64,000 bases of DNA from an uncultured Gammaproteobacteria bacterium (GCA_958295465.1 OY282353.1:5075001-5139000), one strand, 5' to 3'; counted from the first letter of the stretch, positions 1 through 9,840 are shown. The notes: generated by a model from the sequence alone, not told the origin. Numbers and translations are program-made.

Positions 1-1
1 C

Positions 2-736
2 TACCGCAAGCTCGTTCGCGGCGATCCGAAAGGTCTGCCGGCGAGGTACAAGTATTTCTGGCAATCGGCCATCGGCCTCGGATGCGCCGTCTTTCTCTAC
101 CACACCGCGCGGCTTCCCGTCGAAACCCAGCTCATCGTCCCCTTCTTCAAGAACTTCATACTCGATCTCGGCTGGGGATACGTGGTGCTCACGTACTTCG
201 TCATCGTCGGGTCCAGCAACGCGGTGAACCTCACCGACGGCCTCGACGGCCTCGCGATCCTCCCCACCGTGATGGTCGCGGGGGCGCTCGGAATCTTCGC
301 CTACGTCACCGGACACAGCAACTTCTCGGGCTACCTCGGCTTTCCGTACATCGCCGGCGTCGGCGAGATCGTCGTCCTGTGCGGTTCGATCGTGGGAGCC
401 GGACTCGGGTTCCTCTGGTACAACACCTACCCCGCGCAGGTCTTCATGGGCGACGTCGGCGCCCTCGCGCTCGGCGCCGCGCTCGGACTCATTGCCGTTC
501 TCGCCCGTCAGGAGCTCGTGCTGCTGATCATGGGCGGGGTGTTCGTGATGGAGACGGCATCCGTCATCCTGCAGGTGGCGTCGTTCAAGCTGACCGGAAA
601 GAGGATGTTCCGCATGGCGCCGCTGCACCATCACTTCGAGCTCAAGGGCTGGCCGGAGCCACGGGTGATCGTCCGCTTCTGGGTCATCACCGTGGTACTG
701 GTCCTGGTCGGGCTGACGACGCTCAAGATCCGGTGA
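2..736 (+). CDS. mraY: Phospho-N-acetylmuramoyl-pentapeptide transferase MraY (5' end missing)
   Basis: The inner-membrane enzyme MraY transfers phospho-MurNAc-pentapeptide from UDP onto undecaprenyl phosphate to make lipid I. The frame is open from base 2 and the start lies outside the window, leaving about 244 residues of a protein that is usually about 360 long. Visible family signatures are [13 protein letters not shown] (Asp-rich, Mg-binding), [12 protein letters not shown], and the C-terminal [13 protein letters not shown] with its HHH motif. Several hydrophobic helices separate them. It is the first visible gene of the dcw cluster; murD begins 4 bases after the stop, so the two are surely co-transcribed. 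The identification is secure. Confidence 0.97.
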   Translation, partial: YRKLVRGDPKGLPARYKYFWQSAIGLGCAVFLYHTARLPVETQLIVPFFKNFILDLGWGYVVLTYFVIVGSSNAVNLTDGLDGLAILPTVMVAGALGIFAYVTGHSNFSGYLGFPYIAGVGEIVVLCGSIVGAGLGFLWYNTYPAQVFMGDVGALALGAALGLIAVLARQELVLLIMGGVFVMETASVILQVASFKLTGKRMFRMAPLHHHFELKGWPEPRVIVRFWVITVVLVLVGLTTLKIR

Positions 737-740
737 TCGG

Positions 741-2132
741 GTGATGAACGCGCTCCGGATGGTCAACCCCGGCTCCATGAGCGGCGGGCGTACGCCCGCA
801 TCGTCCGGTCACGCCCTCGTCGTCGGCCTGGGAGAGACGGGACTCTCGTGCGTGCGCCACCTTGCCGGCCTGCACAGAAAGGTCGTCGCGGTGGATTCGC
901 GCCAGCGCCCTCCCCGCCTCGCGGCGGTCGAGTCGGAGTTCCCGGAGGTCGAGGTCCGTTGCGGTGGATTCGATGCGCCGGTGTTCGACACCGCCGCGGA
1001 GATCGTCGTGAGCCCGGGGGTATCGGTCCGGGAACCGGCGTTGCAGGCCGCGGCGGCGCGCGGCGTGCGGATCATCGGCGACATCGAGCTCTTCGCCCGA
1101 GCGGCCGATGCGCCGGTCGTCGCGATCACCGGATCGAACGGGAAGAGCACCGTCACGTCGCTCGTCTCGGCCATGGCGAAGCGCGGCGGGGTACGGGCCG
1201 GAAGCGGCGGAAACCTGGGACCGCCGGCGCTGTCGCTGCTCGGCCGGGGTTACGAGCTCTACGTGCTGGAGTTGTCCAGCTTCCAGCTCGAGACCACCAA
1301 CGCACTGCGTCCCGCCGCGGCCACCGTGTTGAACGTCAGCGCGGACCACCTGGATCGGTACGAGAGCTTCGACGAATACGTCGCGGCGAAACGTCGCGTG
1401 TTCAGCCGCGATACGGTGGTGGTCGCGAACCTCGACGATCCCCTGGCTTCACCGCTCGGCGCCGATCGAGGCTCGACCATCGGTTTCAGCACACGGGCGC
1501 GCCCGCAGGCACGGTGGTACGTCGAAGGGAGCGGGAGCGAGGCCCGGATCATGCGGCGCGGCGTACCGGTCATGCCGGTCGACTCGATCCCCATCGCGGG
1601 GATGCACAACGTCTCGAACGTGCTCGCCGCTTTCGCGCTCGGCGACGTGGTGGGGCTGGACGCCGGCGCCATGTCCGCGGCGGTCGAGGCCTGCGCCGGG
1701 CTGCCGCATCGTTGCGAGACGGTCGCCTCCCGTGGCGGCGTGTGCTGGATCAACGACTCCAAGGGTACGAACGTCGGTGCGACGGTGGCCGCCATCGACG
1801 GCGCCGGCGCGCAAGGACCGGTGGTCCTGATCGCCGGAGGGGTCGCCAAGGGAGCGGACTTTTCGCCGCTGCTTGCGACCGCGCGCCGCCACGTGAGGTG
1901 CGCGGTGCTCATCGGACGCGACGCCCCCCGTCTCGGTGCGACGCTGGGCCGGTGCACCGAGGTGCGGCACGCGCCGGACCTGGCCGCCGCCGTCGACGTC
2001 GCAGCGCAGATCGCCCGCACCGGCGACACCGTGCTGTTCTCTCCAGCCTGCGCGAGCTTCGACATGTTCGCGAACTTCGAGGCGCGGGGCGACGCCTTCC
2101 GGCAGATCGTGCGCGCGAGGGTCGGACGGTGA
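741..2132 (+). CDS. murD: UDP-N-acetylmuramoyl-L-alanine--D-glutamate ligase MurD
   Basis: This cytoplasmic Mur ligase adds D-glutamate to UDP-MurNAc-L-Ala. The 463-residue product is normal length for the family. The N-terminal nucleotide-binding fold holds VVGLGETGLSC near residue 30. The ATP-binding P-loop ITGSNGKSTVTSL lies near residue 130, followed by the substrate region LELSSFQLE and NVSADHLDRY. The C-terminal domain has NDSKGTNVGAT and FSPACASFDMF. Translation starts at GTG 741 or the adjacent in-frame ATG 744; the conserved domain begins well inside, so the choice does not matter for function. The 3' end overlaps ftsW in a GTGA junction. Confidence 0.96.
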   Translation: MMNALRMVNPGSMSGGRTPASSGHALVVGLGETGLSCVRHLAGLHRKVVAVDSRQRPPRLAAVESEFPEVEVRCGGFDAPVFDTAAEIVVSPGVSVREPALQAAAARGVRIIGDIELFARAADAPVVAITGSNGKSTVTSLVSAMAKRGGVRAGSGGNLGPPALSLLGRGYELYVLELSSFQLETTNALRPAAATVLNVSADHLDRYESFDEYVAAKRRVFSRDTVVVANLDDPLASPLGADRGSTIGFSTRARPQARWYVEGSGSEARIMRRGVPVMPVDSIPIAGMHNVSNVLAAFALGDVVGLDAGAMSAAVEACAGLPHRCETVASRGGVCWINDSKGTNVGATVAAIDGAGAQGPVVLIAGGVAKGADFSPLLATARRHVRCAVLIGRDAPRLGATLGRCTEVRHAPDLAAAVDVAAQIARTGDTVLFSPACASFDMFANFEARGDAFRQIVRARVGR

Positions 2133-3310
2133 TCGCGCCGGAGGGAGTCCGGACCCTGCCGCGGGCAGCGGCGATCGGCCCCGGGGCGTTCGGGCATCGC
2201 CACGACGTCCCGCTCATCCTCGCGGTGGCGGCGGTGCTCGCGCTCGGCCTGGTGATGGTCGCATCGGCATCGACGCCGATCGCGGCGCGGGTGTACGGCG
2301 ATCCCCTCGCCTACTTCTGGCGCCAGTCCGCGCACCTCGCCCTGGCGGCCGGAGCGATGGCGCTGGCCACGCGGACCCCGATACGGCTCTGGGAGCGCGC
2401 CGGTCCCGCCCTCATGCTCGCCGCAGTGACGCTGCTCGTGCTCGTGCTGATCCCCGGCATCGGACGCGAGGTCAACGGCAGCGTGCGGTGGATCGGCTTC
2501 GGCACCTTCAACGTGCAGCCCTCCGAGCTCGCGAAGCTGTTCGTCGTGATCTATCTCGCGGGCTATCTCGTGCGCCGGGCGGAAGAGGTCCGGGCCACGC
2601 GGTCCGGGCTCCTCAAGCCGCTCGCGGTGCTCGTCGTGGTCTCCCTGCTGTTGCTCCTCGAACCGGACCACGGCGCTACCGCCGTGCTGTGCGCCACCGC
2701 TCTGGGGATGCTCTTTCTCGCCGGCGTTCCCATCGTGAGGTTTACGCTGTGGGCCGGCGCCGCCGCCGCGCTGATGGCGGCGGTGGCGCTGGCCAAGCCG
2801 TACATCATCGAACGACTGATCTCGTTTCTCGACCCCTGGGCGGACCCCTACGACAGTGGCTACCAGCTCACCCAGGCGCTCATCGCGATCGGCCGGGGCG
2901 GCTGGCTCGGGGTGGGGCTGGGTGAAGGCGTACAGAAGCTGTTCTACCTGCCGGAGGCGCACACCGACTTCCTGTTCTCGGTGGTCGCGGAAGAGCTCGG
3001 CCTCGCCGGCACGTTGACCATCGTCGGTCTCTACACGTTCATCGTGCTTCGCGCGCTGTCGATCGGCCGGCACGCCGAGGCCGCGGAGTCGCGGTTCGCG
3101 GCGTACGTCGCATACGGCATCGGCTTGCTGCTCGGGCTGCATGCGTTCGTCAACATCGGAGTGAACATCGGATTGTTGCCGACCAAGGGGCTCACGTTGC
3201 CGCTGATGAGCTATGGCGGATCGAGTCTGATGGTGAGTGGCGCGTGCATCGGCGTTCTGCTTCGAATCGACCACGAGCGCAGGGCGATGCCACGGCGGGC
3301 GGCGTCGTGA
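2129..3310 (+). CDS. ftsW: Lipid II polymerase / cell division protein FtsW
   Basis: FtsW is a SEDS-family integral membrane glycosyltransferase that polymerises septal peptidoglycan with FtsI. The start is GTG 2129, which overlaps the murD stop (GTGA) and gives 393 residues. Earlier in-frame codons lie inside murD and encode antisense-like Arg-rich sequence, so they were rejected. The SEDS signatures visible are FNVQPSELAKL, LLEPDHGATAV, DPWADPYDSGYQLTQALIAIGRGGWLG, shown here by its pieces YDSGYQLTQ and AIGRGGWLGVGLG, then LPEAHTDFLFSVVAEELG and LPTKGLTLPLMSYGGSS. About ten hydrophobic segments are spread across the length. Confidence 0.96.
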   Translation: MIAPEGVRTLPRAAAIGPGAFGHRHDVPLILAVAAVLALGLVMVASASTPIAARVYGDPLAYFWRQSAHLALAAGAMALATRTPIRLWERAGPALMLAAVTLLVLVLIPGIGREVNGSVRWIGFGTFNVQPSELAKLFVVIYLAGYLVRRAEEVRATRSGLLKPLAVLVVVSLLLLLEPDHGATAVLCATALGMLFLAGVPIVRFTLWAGAAAALMAAVALAKPYIIERLISFLDPWADPYDSGYQLTQALIAIGRGGWLGVGLGEGVQKLFYLPEAHTDFLFSVVAEELGLAGTLTIVGLYTFIVLRALSIGRHAEAAESRFAAYVAYGIGLLLGLHAFVNIGVNIGLLPTKGLTLPLMSYGGSSLMVSGACIGVLLRIDHERRAMPRRAAS

Positions 3311-4383
3311 CGAGGTTGCTCGTGGTCGCGGCAGGCACCGGCGGGCACGTCTATCCGGCGCTGGCGGTTGCGGAGCAGCTTCGCTCGATGGGTGCCGACG
3401 TCTCCTGGCTCGGCACCGCGACGGGTATCGAATCCCGCCTCGTGCCCGCAGCGGGATTCCCGCTCCACGTCGCGAAGGTGGCCGGGCTGCGCGGAAAGGG
3501 GCTCGCCCGGTGGCTGGTCGCGCCGCTCCAGCTCCTGCGTTCAGGCCTGCGTTCGATGGCGGTGCTGGCGCGGGTGCGTCCCCACGTGGTGCTCGGCATG
3601 GGCGGCTACGGCGCCGGGCCCGGGGGGCTGGTGGCGCGGTCGCTCGGGATCCCGCTGGTCATCCACGAACAGAATGCGGTGCCGGGGTTGACCAATCGGA
3701 TCCTCGCCTGGTTTGCGACCCGGGTCCTGGAGGCGTTTCCCGCCAGCTTCGCGGCCCGGAGACATGCGATCCATACCGGCAATCCGGTGCGCGAGACGCT
3801 CGCCCGCAGTCCGGTGCCGGAGATGCGGCTCGCGCACCGCGGCGGCCGTCTCAGGGTGCTGGTGATCGGCGGCAGCCAGGGGGCACGCGCGCTCAATGAC
3901 GTGGTTCCCCGCGCGCTCGCGATCGATTCGCTCGGTGCCAGAGTCACGGTGCGGCACCAGTGCGGCCCGGCGCACGTCGAAGCGACTCGCGACGGCTATG
4001 CCTCGCTGGAGGTCGAGGCGGAGATCACCGGATACATCGAGGACATGGGCGCCGCGTACGCGTGGACCGACGTCGCGGTCTGCCGCGCCGGCGCGATGAC
4101 CGTGGCCGAGCTCGCGGCGGTGGGGGTCGCATCCATCCTCGTCCCGTTCCCGTACGCGACCGACGACCACCAGTACCGCAATGCACGCTTTCTCGCCGAC
4201 CGCGGCGCGGCGATGCTGATCACACAGGACCGCCTCGATGCCGGTGCGCTGGCCGCGGCCCTCGGCGCGCTGCACGAGGACCGGGGCCGTGTCGGGTCGA
4301 TGTCGCGGGCCGCATACGCCGCCGCGGTACGCGATGCGGCGCAGCGGGTGGCGGCCCAGTGCCTGGAGGTGGCCCGTGGCTGA
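3307..4383 (+). CDS. murG: Lipid II synthase MurG (UDP-GlcNAc transferase)
   Basis: MurG is a GT28 glycosyltransferase on the inner face of the membrane that adds GlcNAc to lipid I. The product is 358 residues from GTG 3307, which overlaps the ftsW stop. The N-terminal glycine-rich loop AAGTGGHVYPALAVA begins at about residue 9, exactly where it sits in the family, which supports this start over the upstream ATG at 3244 inside ftsW. Other family marks are GMGGYGAGPGG, HEQNAVPGLTNR, GGSQGARALND and CRAGAMTVAELAAVG with the UDP-GlcNAc-binding segment after it. Overlap with murC is again a few bases. Confidence 0.96.
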   Translation: MTRLLVVAAGTGGHVYPALAVAEQLRSMGADVSWLGTATGIESRLVPAAGFPLHVAKVAGLRGKGLARWLVAPLQLLRSGLRSMAVLARVRPHVVLGMGGYGAGPGGLVARSLGIPLVIHEQNAVPGLTNRILAWFATRVLEAFPASFAARRHAIHTGNPVRETLARSPVPEMRLAHRGGRLRVLVIGGSQGARALNDVVPRALAIDSLGARVTVRHQCGPAHVEATRDGYASLEVEAEITGYIEDMGAAYAWTDVAVCRAGAMTVAELAAVGVASILVPFPYATDDHQYRNARFLADRGAAMLITQDRLDAGALAAALGALHEDRGRVGSMSRAAYAAAVRDAAQRVAAQCLEVARG

Positions 4384-5836
4384 GCCGGCACCCCGCCGGG
4401 CGGACCTCGCCGATCCCTACTCCGGCATGCGTCGCGTGCGCCGTGTGCACTTCGTCGGCATCGGCGGAGCGGGAATGGGCGGCATCGCGGAGGTGCTCCA
4501 TACCCTCGGCTTCGAGGTCACCGGCTCCGACGTCGCCACCGGCCCGATGACCGCGCGGCTGCGTTCGTTCGGGGTGCGGGTGCACATCGGCCACGATCGG
4601 ACCCACGTCGCGCACGCCGAGGCGGTCGTGGTGTCGGCGGCGATCGGGGAGGACAACCCGGAGGTGCTGGAAGCGAGGCGCCGGCATCTCCCGGTGGTGC
4701 CTCGCGCGCAGATGCTCGCGGAGCTCATGCGGTTCCGCCACGGGATCGCGGTGGCGGGCGCCCACGGGAAGACCACCACCACGAGCCTCATCGCCAGCCT
4801 GCTCGCCGAAGGCGGGCTCGATCCGACGTTCGTCATCGGAGGTCGCCTCCTCGGGGCCGGCACGAACGCGAGGCTGGGAGCCGGCGAGTACCTGGTGGCG
4901 GAGGCCGACGAGAGCGACGCCTCGTTCCTTCTGCTTCATCCCGTCTTCGCGGTGGTCACCAACATCGACGCCGACCACATGTCGACCTACGGGGGAGATT
5001 TCGACCGGCTGCGCCACACGTACCTCGAATTCCTCCATCGGCTTCCGTTCTACGGACTGGCGGTGCTGTGCGCCGACGATCCGCATATCCGCGCGGTGCT
5101 GCCCGGGGTGACGACGCCGGTCCTCACCTACGGGATCGAGACCGGCGCGGACCTGGTGGCGACCGGTATCGTCGCGGACGGTCCCCGCACCCGGTTCTCG
5201 GTCATCCTGCCCGGCTCCGATGCGGCGACAGAGCTGACCCTGAACCTCCCCGGACGCCACAACGTGCTCAATGCGCTGGCCGCGATTGCCGTGGCGCGGG
5301 AGCTCGGCGTATCCGAAGCGGACATCGCCCGCACCTTCGAATCGTTCCAGGGGATCGGCCGGCGCATCCAGGTGATCGCGGCCCTCGAGGTCGCTGGGCG
5401 GCCGATCACCGTCATCGACGACTACGCCCATCACCCGCGCGAGATCGAGGCCACGCTCGAAGCGGTGCGGGCCGGTTGGCCGCGGCGCCGGCTGGTGGTG
5501 TTCTTCCAGCCTCACCGATACACGAGGACACGCGATCTCATCGACGACTTCGCGGCGGTGCTGTGCGGCCTGGAGGTGCTCGTGGTCCTGGAGGTGCATC
5601 CGGCCGGCGAGGCGCCGATCAGCTTCGCCGACGGCAGGGCGCTGTGCCGCACGATCCGGGCCCGAGGAAGGGTCGATCCCGTGTTCGCCAAGACGATCTC
5701 CGATCTCGAGACCCTTGCCCTCGATCTGGTGCGGCCCGGAGACGTGGTCCTCACCCTCGGCGCCGGCGACATCGGCGCCGCACCGGCGGCGATCGGCAGG
5801 GCGCTGGCGTCACGGCGGACGGAGGCCGCGCCGTGA
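4376..5836 (+). CDS. murC: UDP-N-acetylmuramate--L-alanine ligase MurC
   Basis: MurC adds L-alanine, the first residue of the stem peptide, to UDP-MurNAc in the cytoplasm. GTG 4376 gives 486 residues and overlaps murG by 8 bases; an in-frame ATG at 4427 is the alternative and lies just before the conserved HFVGIGGAGMGGIAEVL. The ATP loop is GAHGKTTTTSLIA, with EADESDASFL and TNIDADHMSTY following, and IDDYAHHPREIEATL in the C-terminal domain. Gene order murG-murC-murB-ddl matches the standard dcw cluster. Confidence 0.96.
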   Translation: MAEPAPRRADLADPYSGMRRVRRVHFVGIGGAGMGGIAEVLHTLGFEVTGSDVATGPMTARLRSFGVRVHIGHDRTHVAHAEAVVVSAAIGEDNPEVLEARRRHLPVVPRAQMLAELMRFRHGIAVAGAHGKTTTTSLIASLLAEGGLDPTFVIGGRLLGAGTNARLGAGEYLVAEADESDASFLLLHPVFAVVTNIDADHMSTYGGDFDRLRHTYLEFLHRLPFYGLAVLCADDPHIRAVLPGVTTPVLTYGIETGADLVATGIVADGPRTRFSVILPGSDAATELTLNLPGRHNVLNALAAIAVARELGVSEADIARTFESFQGIGRRIQVIAALEVAGRPITVIDDYAHHPREIEATLEAVRAGWPRRRLVVFFQPHRYTRTRDLIDDFAAVLCGLEVLVVLEVHPAGEAPISFADGRALCRTIRARGRVDPVFAKTISDLETLALDLVRPGDVVLTLGAGDIGAAPAAIGRALASRRTEAAP

Positions 5837-6819
5837 TGTCGCCGGCGAGCGCCAGCCATGCCGGCGGAGGCCGGCGAGGGGCCGATGTCGTTTCCGGTGG
5901 AGGCGGCGTGTCGATGCCGCGGGGGAAGGCGGGCGGCGGTGTGCTCCGCCGTCGCGAGCCTCTGGCCCGGCATACCGTATGGGGGATCGGAGGCGTCGCC
6001 GACCGGTACTTCGAACCGGCCGGCGTCAATGAGCTGGCGGCGTTTCTCGCGGACCTTTCCGAGGGCGAACCGCTGCTGTGGATCGGGCTCGGCAGCAACC
6101 TGCTGGTGCGGGACGGCGGGGTGCGCGGTACGGTCATCTCGACCGTCCGGCTACGTGCGGTGGAACGGCTCGGACCGGCGATCCTCCACGTCGAAGCCGG
6201 CGCCGCCTGCCCGCGCGTCGCCAGGCTCGCAGCGCGTTACCGGCTGACCGGATGCGAGTTCCTCGCCGGCATTCCCGGATCGATGGGCGGCGCGCTGGCG
6301 ATGAATGCCGGCGCCTTCGGGACCGAGACCTGGCCGGCGGTCCGCGAGGTCGAGACGATCGACGCCGCCGGCAAGCGGCGGTGGCGGCCCGCGTCCGACT
6401 ACCGGCATGGATACCGGACCCTGGACGGGCCGCGTGGAGAGTGGTTCGTGTCCTGCCGGATCGTCCTCGAACCGGATACGGAGGACCGGGCCGGCACCCG
6501 CATCCGCCAGCTTCTCGTCCAGCGCGCTGCGATGCAGCCGACCGGCGCGCGTAGCTGCGGCTCGGTGTTCCGCAACCCGCCCGGCGACTACGCCGGGCGC
6601 CTCATCGAGGCCAGCGGACTGAAGGGCCACCGCATCGGCGGTGCGGTGATCTCCGACAAGCACGCCAACTTCATCATCAACGACGCGGGCGCCCGGGCGG
6701 CCGACGTGGAGGCCCTGATCGGGAAGGTCGTCGCGGAGGTGGAGAAACGCCAGGGGGTTCGTCTCGAGCCGGAGGTGCGCATCATCGGAGAGGCGTCGTC
6801 CGAGGGAGCGGTGCGATGA
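5836..6819 (+). CDS. murB: UDP-N-acetylenolpyruvoylglucosamine reductase MurB
   Basis: MurB is a FAD enzyme that reduces UDP-GlcNAc-enolpyruvate to UDP-MurNAc using NADPH. From ATG 5836 (sharing its A with the murC stop) the product is 327 residues. Visible motifs are TVWGIGGVADRYF, GLGSNLLVRDGG, FLAGIPGSMGGALAMNAGAFG split as GIPGSMGGALAMNAGAFG, and CGSVFRNPPGDYAG with the catalytic serine. The absence of a long C-terminal insert fits the short (type II) MurB class. The first 26-35 residues are Gly/Ser/Ala rich and not part of the fold; an in-frame ATG at 5914 would remove them, so the start is uncertain. Confidence 0.95.
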   Translation: MSPASASHAGGGRRGADVVSGGGGVSMPRGKAGGGVLRRREPLARHTVWGIGGVADRYFEPAGVNELAAFLADLSEGEPLLWIGLGSNLLVRDGGVRGTVISTVRLRAVERLGPAILHVEAGAACPRVARLAARYRLTGCEFLAGIPGSMGGALAMNAGAFGTETWPAVREVETIDAAGKRRWRPASDYRHGYRTLDGPRGEWFVSCRIVLEPDTEDRAGTRIRQLLVQRAAMQPTGARSCGSVFRNPPGDYAGRLIEASGLKGHRIGGAVISDKHANFIINDAGARAADVEALIGKVVAEVEKRQGVRLEPEVRIIGEASSEGAVR

Positions 6820-7775
6820 GCATCGGACACCACCGGGACCTTCCACCGCCGCGCATCACGCGGTCGTCGGAGTTCGGGCGGGTGGCGGTGCTGTACGGCG
6901 GGACCTCGGCCGAGCGCGAGGTGTCGCTCGTCAGCGGTGCGGCGGTGCTTGCCGCGCTCGAACGCCGCGGTGTGGATGCGCGCGGGATCGATCGCGGCGA
7001 GGACGTGGCCGATCGGCTCATGCACGGCGGGTTCGACCGGGTGTTCATCATCCTGCACGGGCGCGGCGGCGAAGACGGCACGATCCAGGGTGCGCTGGAC
7101 ACACTGGGGTTCCCCTACACGGGAAGCGGCGTGCTCGGCTCCGCGCTGGCCATGGACAAGCATCGTTCGAAGCTCATGTGGCGCGCCTGCGGCGTCCCGA
7201 CCCCGGACTTCGTCATGCTCGAATCGGAACGCCGGCTCCCCGATGCCGGCGCCGCCCTCGGCTATCCGCTGGTGGTGAAGCCGGTGCACGAGGGATCGAC
7301 CATCGGGGTCTCGAAGGTGCGCGACGACGAATCGCTGCACCGCGCCTGGTTCGAGGCGTTGCGCTTCGACGACGAGATCATCGCCGAGCCGTTTCTGACC
7401 GGCCCCGAGTACACCGCGGCCATCCTGGGCGACGCCGAGCTCCCGCTGATCAGGCTCGAAACCCCGCACGAGCTTTACGACTACGAAGCGAAGTACGCCG
7501 ATGGGGCGGGCACCCGATACCACTGTCCGTGCGGCCTCGGCGAGCGCACCGAGACGACGTTCAAGCGACTGGCCAGGACCGCATTCGACGTGCTCGGGGC
7601 ATCGGGATGGGGACGGGTCGACTTCGTCTGCGACGGCGCCGGGAATCCGCACTTCATCGACGTGAACACCGCACCCGGGATGACCGGCCATTCCCTGGTG
7701 CCGATGGCGGCAGAGGCGATCGGGATCGACTTCGACGATCTCGTCTGGCGGATCCTGGAGACCAGCCTCCCATGA
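6816..7775 (+). CDS. ddl: D-alanine--D-alanine ligase
   Basis: This ATP-grasp enzyme joins two D-alanines to make the dipeptide that MurF adds to the stem peptide. The product is 319 residues, normal length, starting at an ATGA overlap with murB. Residues 21-34 carry RVAVLYGGTSAERE. They are followed by LHGRGGEDGTIQG, then VVKPVHEGSTIGVSKV in the ATP-grasp core, and the metal- and substrate-binding VNTAPGMTGHSLVP near the C-terminus. Its place between murB and ftsQ is the classical ddlB position of gammaproteobacterial dcw clusters. Confidence 0.96.
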   Translation: MSIGHHRDLPPPRITRSSEFGRVAVLYGGTSAEREVSLVSGAAVLAALERRGVDARGIDRGEDVADRLMHGGFDRVFIILHGRGGEDGTIQGALDTLGFPYTGSGVLGSALAMDKHRSKLMWRACGVPTPDFVMLESERRLPDAGAALGYPLVVKPVHEGSTIGVSKVRDDESLHRAWFEALRFDDEIIAEPFLTGPEYTAAILGDAELPLIRLETPHELYDYEAKYADGAGTRYHCPCGLGERTETTFKRLARTAFDVLGASGWGRVDFVCDGAGNPHFIDVNTAPGMTGHSLVPMAAEAIGIDFDDLVWRILETSLP

Positions 7776-8539
7776 GCACGCAGACGCTGGACTTCGATCT
7801 CGGCGAGGGCGGGCTGCCTCGTCCTGCCCGCCGCCCGCGCCAGGGGGTCCGCGCCCTGCTCGCCGCCATGATCGCGCTTGGCGTCGCGCTGCCGATTTTC
7901 GCCGCCGTCGTCACCCTGCCCGTGCAGTCGGTGCGCATCAGCGGCGAGTTCGTCCGGGTACCGAAGGCGGATATCGAGCGTGCGGTGGCGCCATTGCTCA
8001 CTTCGCGGCTGATCCGCATCGACGTGGACGCGCTCCGGCGCGCCGCGCTCGAGGTTCCCGGGGTGCGTGAAGCGACGGTCCGGCGAGTGTGGCCGGACCA
8101 CTTCGAGATCCTGGTGGTCGAGCATGTGGCGGTCGCACGCTGGGCGAGAGGCGGCTACCTCGGGAGCGACGGCACGCACTTTACACCGGGCGGTGGCGGG
8201 ATGGCCGATTCACTGCCGGTGCTCGCCGGCCCCGCAGGCTCGCAACGGCGTGTGCTCGATCTGCACGCCGCGCTCGAACGTGTGCTCGCGCCGCTTGGCG
8301 CGCCGGTCGCCGCCATCGAACTCACTCGACGGGGAGTGCTGCACGCGGCGCTTCATGACGGTCCGCGCCTGGTCATGCGGCCCGATGCGATGGGGCGCAA
8401 CGTCGAGATCCGTGCGAGAGCGCTCGCGAAAGTGCTGGCGGGCCGTCTCCATGAAGTCGAGCGCGTCGATCTCCGCTATCCGAACGGTTTCGCAGTCCGC
8501 ATGAAGACCGGTACTTCCGGTGGGAAGGAGCAGGGATGA
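7772..8539 (+). CDS. ftsQ: Cell division protein FtsQ
   Basis: FtsQ is a bitopic membrane protein that links early and late divisome proteins through the FtsQLB complex. ATG 7772 overlaps the ddl stop and gives 255 residues. A cytoplasmic tail of about 28 residues is followed by one membrane segment (ALLAAMIALGVALPIFAAVV). The POTRA domain begins VQSVRISGEFVRVPKADIE, and RRVWPDHFEILVVEHV is the typical strand region at its end. The FtsQ/DivIB domain fills the rest. The gene ends in an ATGA overlap with ftsA. Confidence 0.93.
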   Translation: MSTQTLDFDLGEGGLPRPARRPRQGVRALLAAMIALGVALPIFAAVVTLPVQSVRISGEFVRVPKADIERAVAPLLTSRLIRIDVDALRRAALEVPGVREATVRRVWPDHFEILVVEHVAVARWARGGYLGSDGTHFTPGGGGMADSLPVLAGPAGSQRRVLDLHAALERVLAPLGAPVAAIELTRRGVLHAALHDGPRLVMRPDAMGRNVEIRARALAKVLAGRLHEVERVDLRYPNGFAVRMKTGTSGGKEQG

Positions 8540-9768
8540 AGCGATCGGACAAGAACCTCATCGTGGGTCTCGATATCGGAACGTCGAAGGTGTCCGCCAT
8601 CGTCGGCGAGATCGTGGACGGCGACGGGATCGAGGTCATCGGGATGGGTATTCATCCATCGCGCGGATTGAAGAGGGGAGTGGTGGTGAACATCGAATCC
8701 ACCGTGCAGTCGATTCGGCGTGCGGTGGAAGAGGCGGAGCTGATGTCGGGGTGCCAGATCCATTCGGTGTTCACCGGAATCGCGGGCAGCCACATCCGCA
8801 GCCTCAACTCTCACGGTGTGGTGCCGATCCGTGACAAGGAAGTGACCCCGGGCGATGTGGACCGGGTCATCGATGCCGCAAGGGCCGTCGCGATCCCGTC
8901 CGATCAGCAGATCCTCCACACCATCCCGCAGGAATACATCATCGACGGCCAGGAAGGAATTCAGGAGCCGACCGGCATGTCGGGGGTGCGTCTGGAGTCG
9001 AAGGTCCACATGGTGACCGGCGCGGTCAGCGCGGCGCAGAACATCACCAAATGCGTGCGCCACTGCGGTCTCGAGGTCGACGACGTCATCCTCGAGCAAT
9101 TGGCATCGAGCGAGGCGGTGCTGCTCGACGACGAAAAGGAACTCGGCGTCTGTCTCGTCGACATCGGCGGCGGCACCACCGACATCGCGGTGTTCAGCGA
9201 CGGCGCCATCCGGCATACCGCGGTCATCCCCATCGCCGGGGATCACGTCACCAACGACATCGCGGTGGCATTGCGCACGCCGACCCAGTACGCCGAGGAG
9301 ATCAAGGTCAGACACGCGTGCGCGCTCGCGAAGCTCGCGGCGCCCGACGAGACCATCGAGGTGCCGAGCGTAGGCGATCGGCCTCCGCGCCGGCTCGCAC
9401 GCCAAATCCTGGGTGAGGTCGTCGAGCCGCGTTACGAAGAGCTGCTCGACCTCGTCCAGGCGGAGCTTCGCCGTAGCGGATTCGAGGATTTGGTCGCGGC
9501 CGGCATGGTACTGACCGGTGGCAGCTCGAAGATGGAGGGACTGATCGGGCTGGCCGAAGAAATCCTGCACATGCCGGTTCGGCTCGGCGTCCCGCATGCG
9601 GTTGCCGGCCTGACCGACACGGTTCGCAACCCAATCCACTCTACCGGTGTGGGTCTGCTTCAATTCGGCCACAAGCACGGGGCGCACCGCATACCGGCGG
9701 ATTCCGAAGGCGGGGGGTTCAAGGCGGTCATGAGACGGATGAAGAGCTGGTTCGAGGGCAATTTCTAG
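8536..9768 (+). CDS. ftsA: Cell division protein FtsA
   Basis: FtsA is an actin-fold ATPase that tethers FtsZ to the membrane and recruits the divisome. The product is 410 residues. The phosphate-1 loop is VGLDIGTSKVSAIVGE near residue 10, and VCLVDIGGGTTDIAVF is the phosphate-2 loop. The adenosine motif is GMVLTGGSSKMEGL. The C-terminal end, MRRMKSWFEGNF, has the form of the amphipathic membrane-targeting helix. It overlaps ftsQ by 4 bases and is separated from ftsZ by 72 bases, the widest gap in this operon so far, so ftsZ may have extra promoter input. Confidence 0.96.
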   Translation: MKRSDKNLIVGLDIGTSKVSAIVGEIVDGDGIEVIGMGIHPSRGLKRGVVVNIESTVQSIRRAVEEAELMSGCQIHSVFTGIAGSHIRSLNSHGVVPIRDKEVTPGDVDRVIDAARAVAIPSDQQILHTIPQEYIIDGQEGIQEPTGMSGVRLESKVHMVTGAVSAAQNITKCVRHCGLEVDDVILEQLASSEAVLLDDEKELGVCLVDIGGGTTDIAVFSDGAIRHTAVIPIAGDHVTNDIAVALRTPTQYAEEIKVRHACALAKLAAPDETIEVPSVGDRPPRRLARQILGEVVEPRYEELLDLVQAELRRSGFEDLVAAGMVLTGGSSKMEGLIGLAEEILHMPVRLGVPHAVAGLTDTVRNPIHSTGVGLLQFGHKHGAHRIPADSEGGGFKAVMRRMKSWFEGNF

Positions 9769-9840
9769 GCGGGAGGAGCGCCGGGGCCGGCGTCCTCTCC
9801 GTACATCGTCAACCGTGGTGTCTACCAAGGAGAGTCTGCA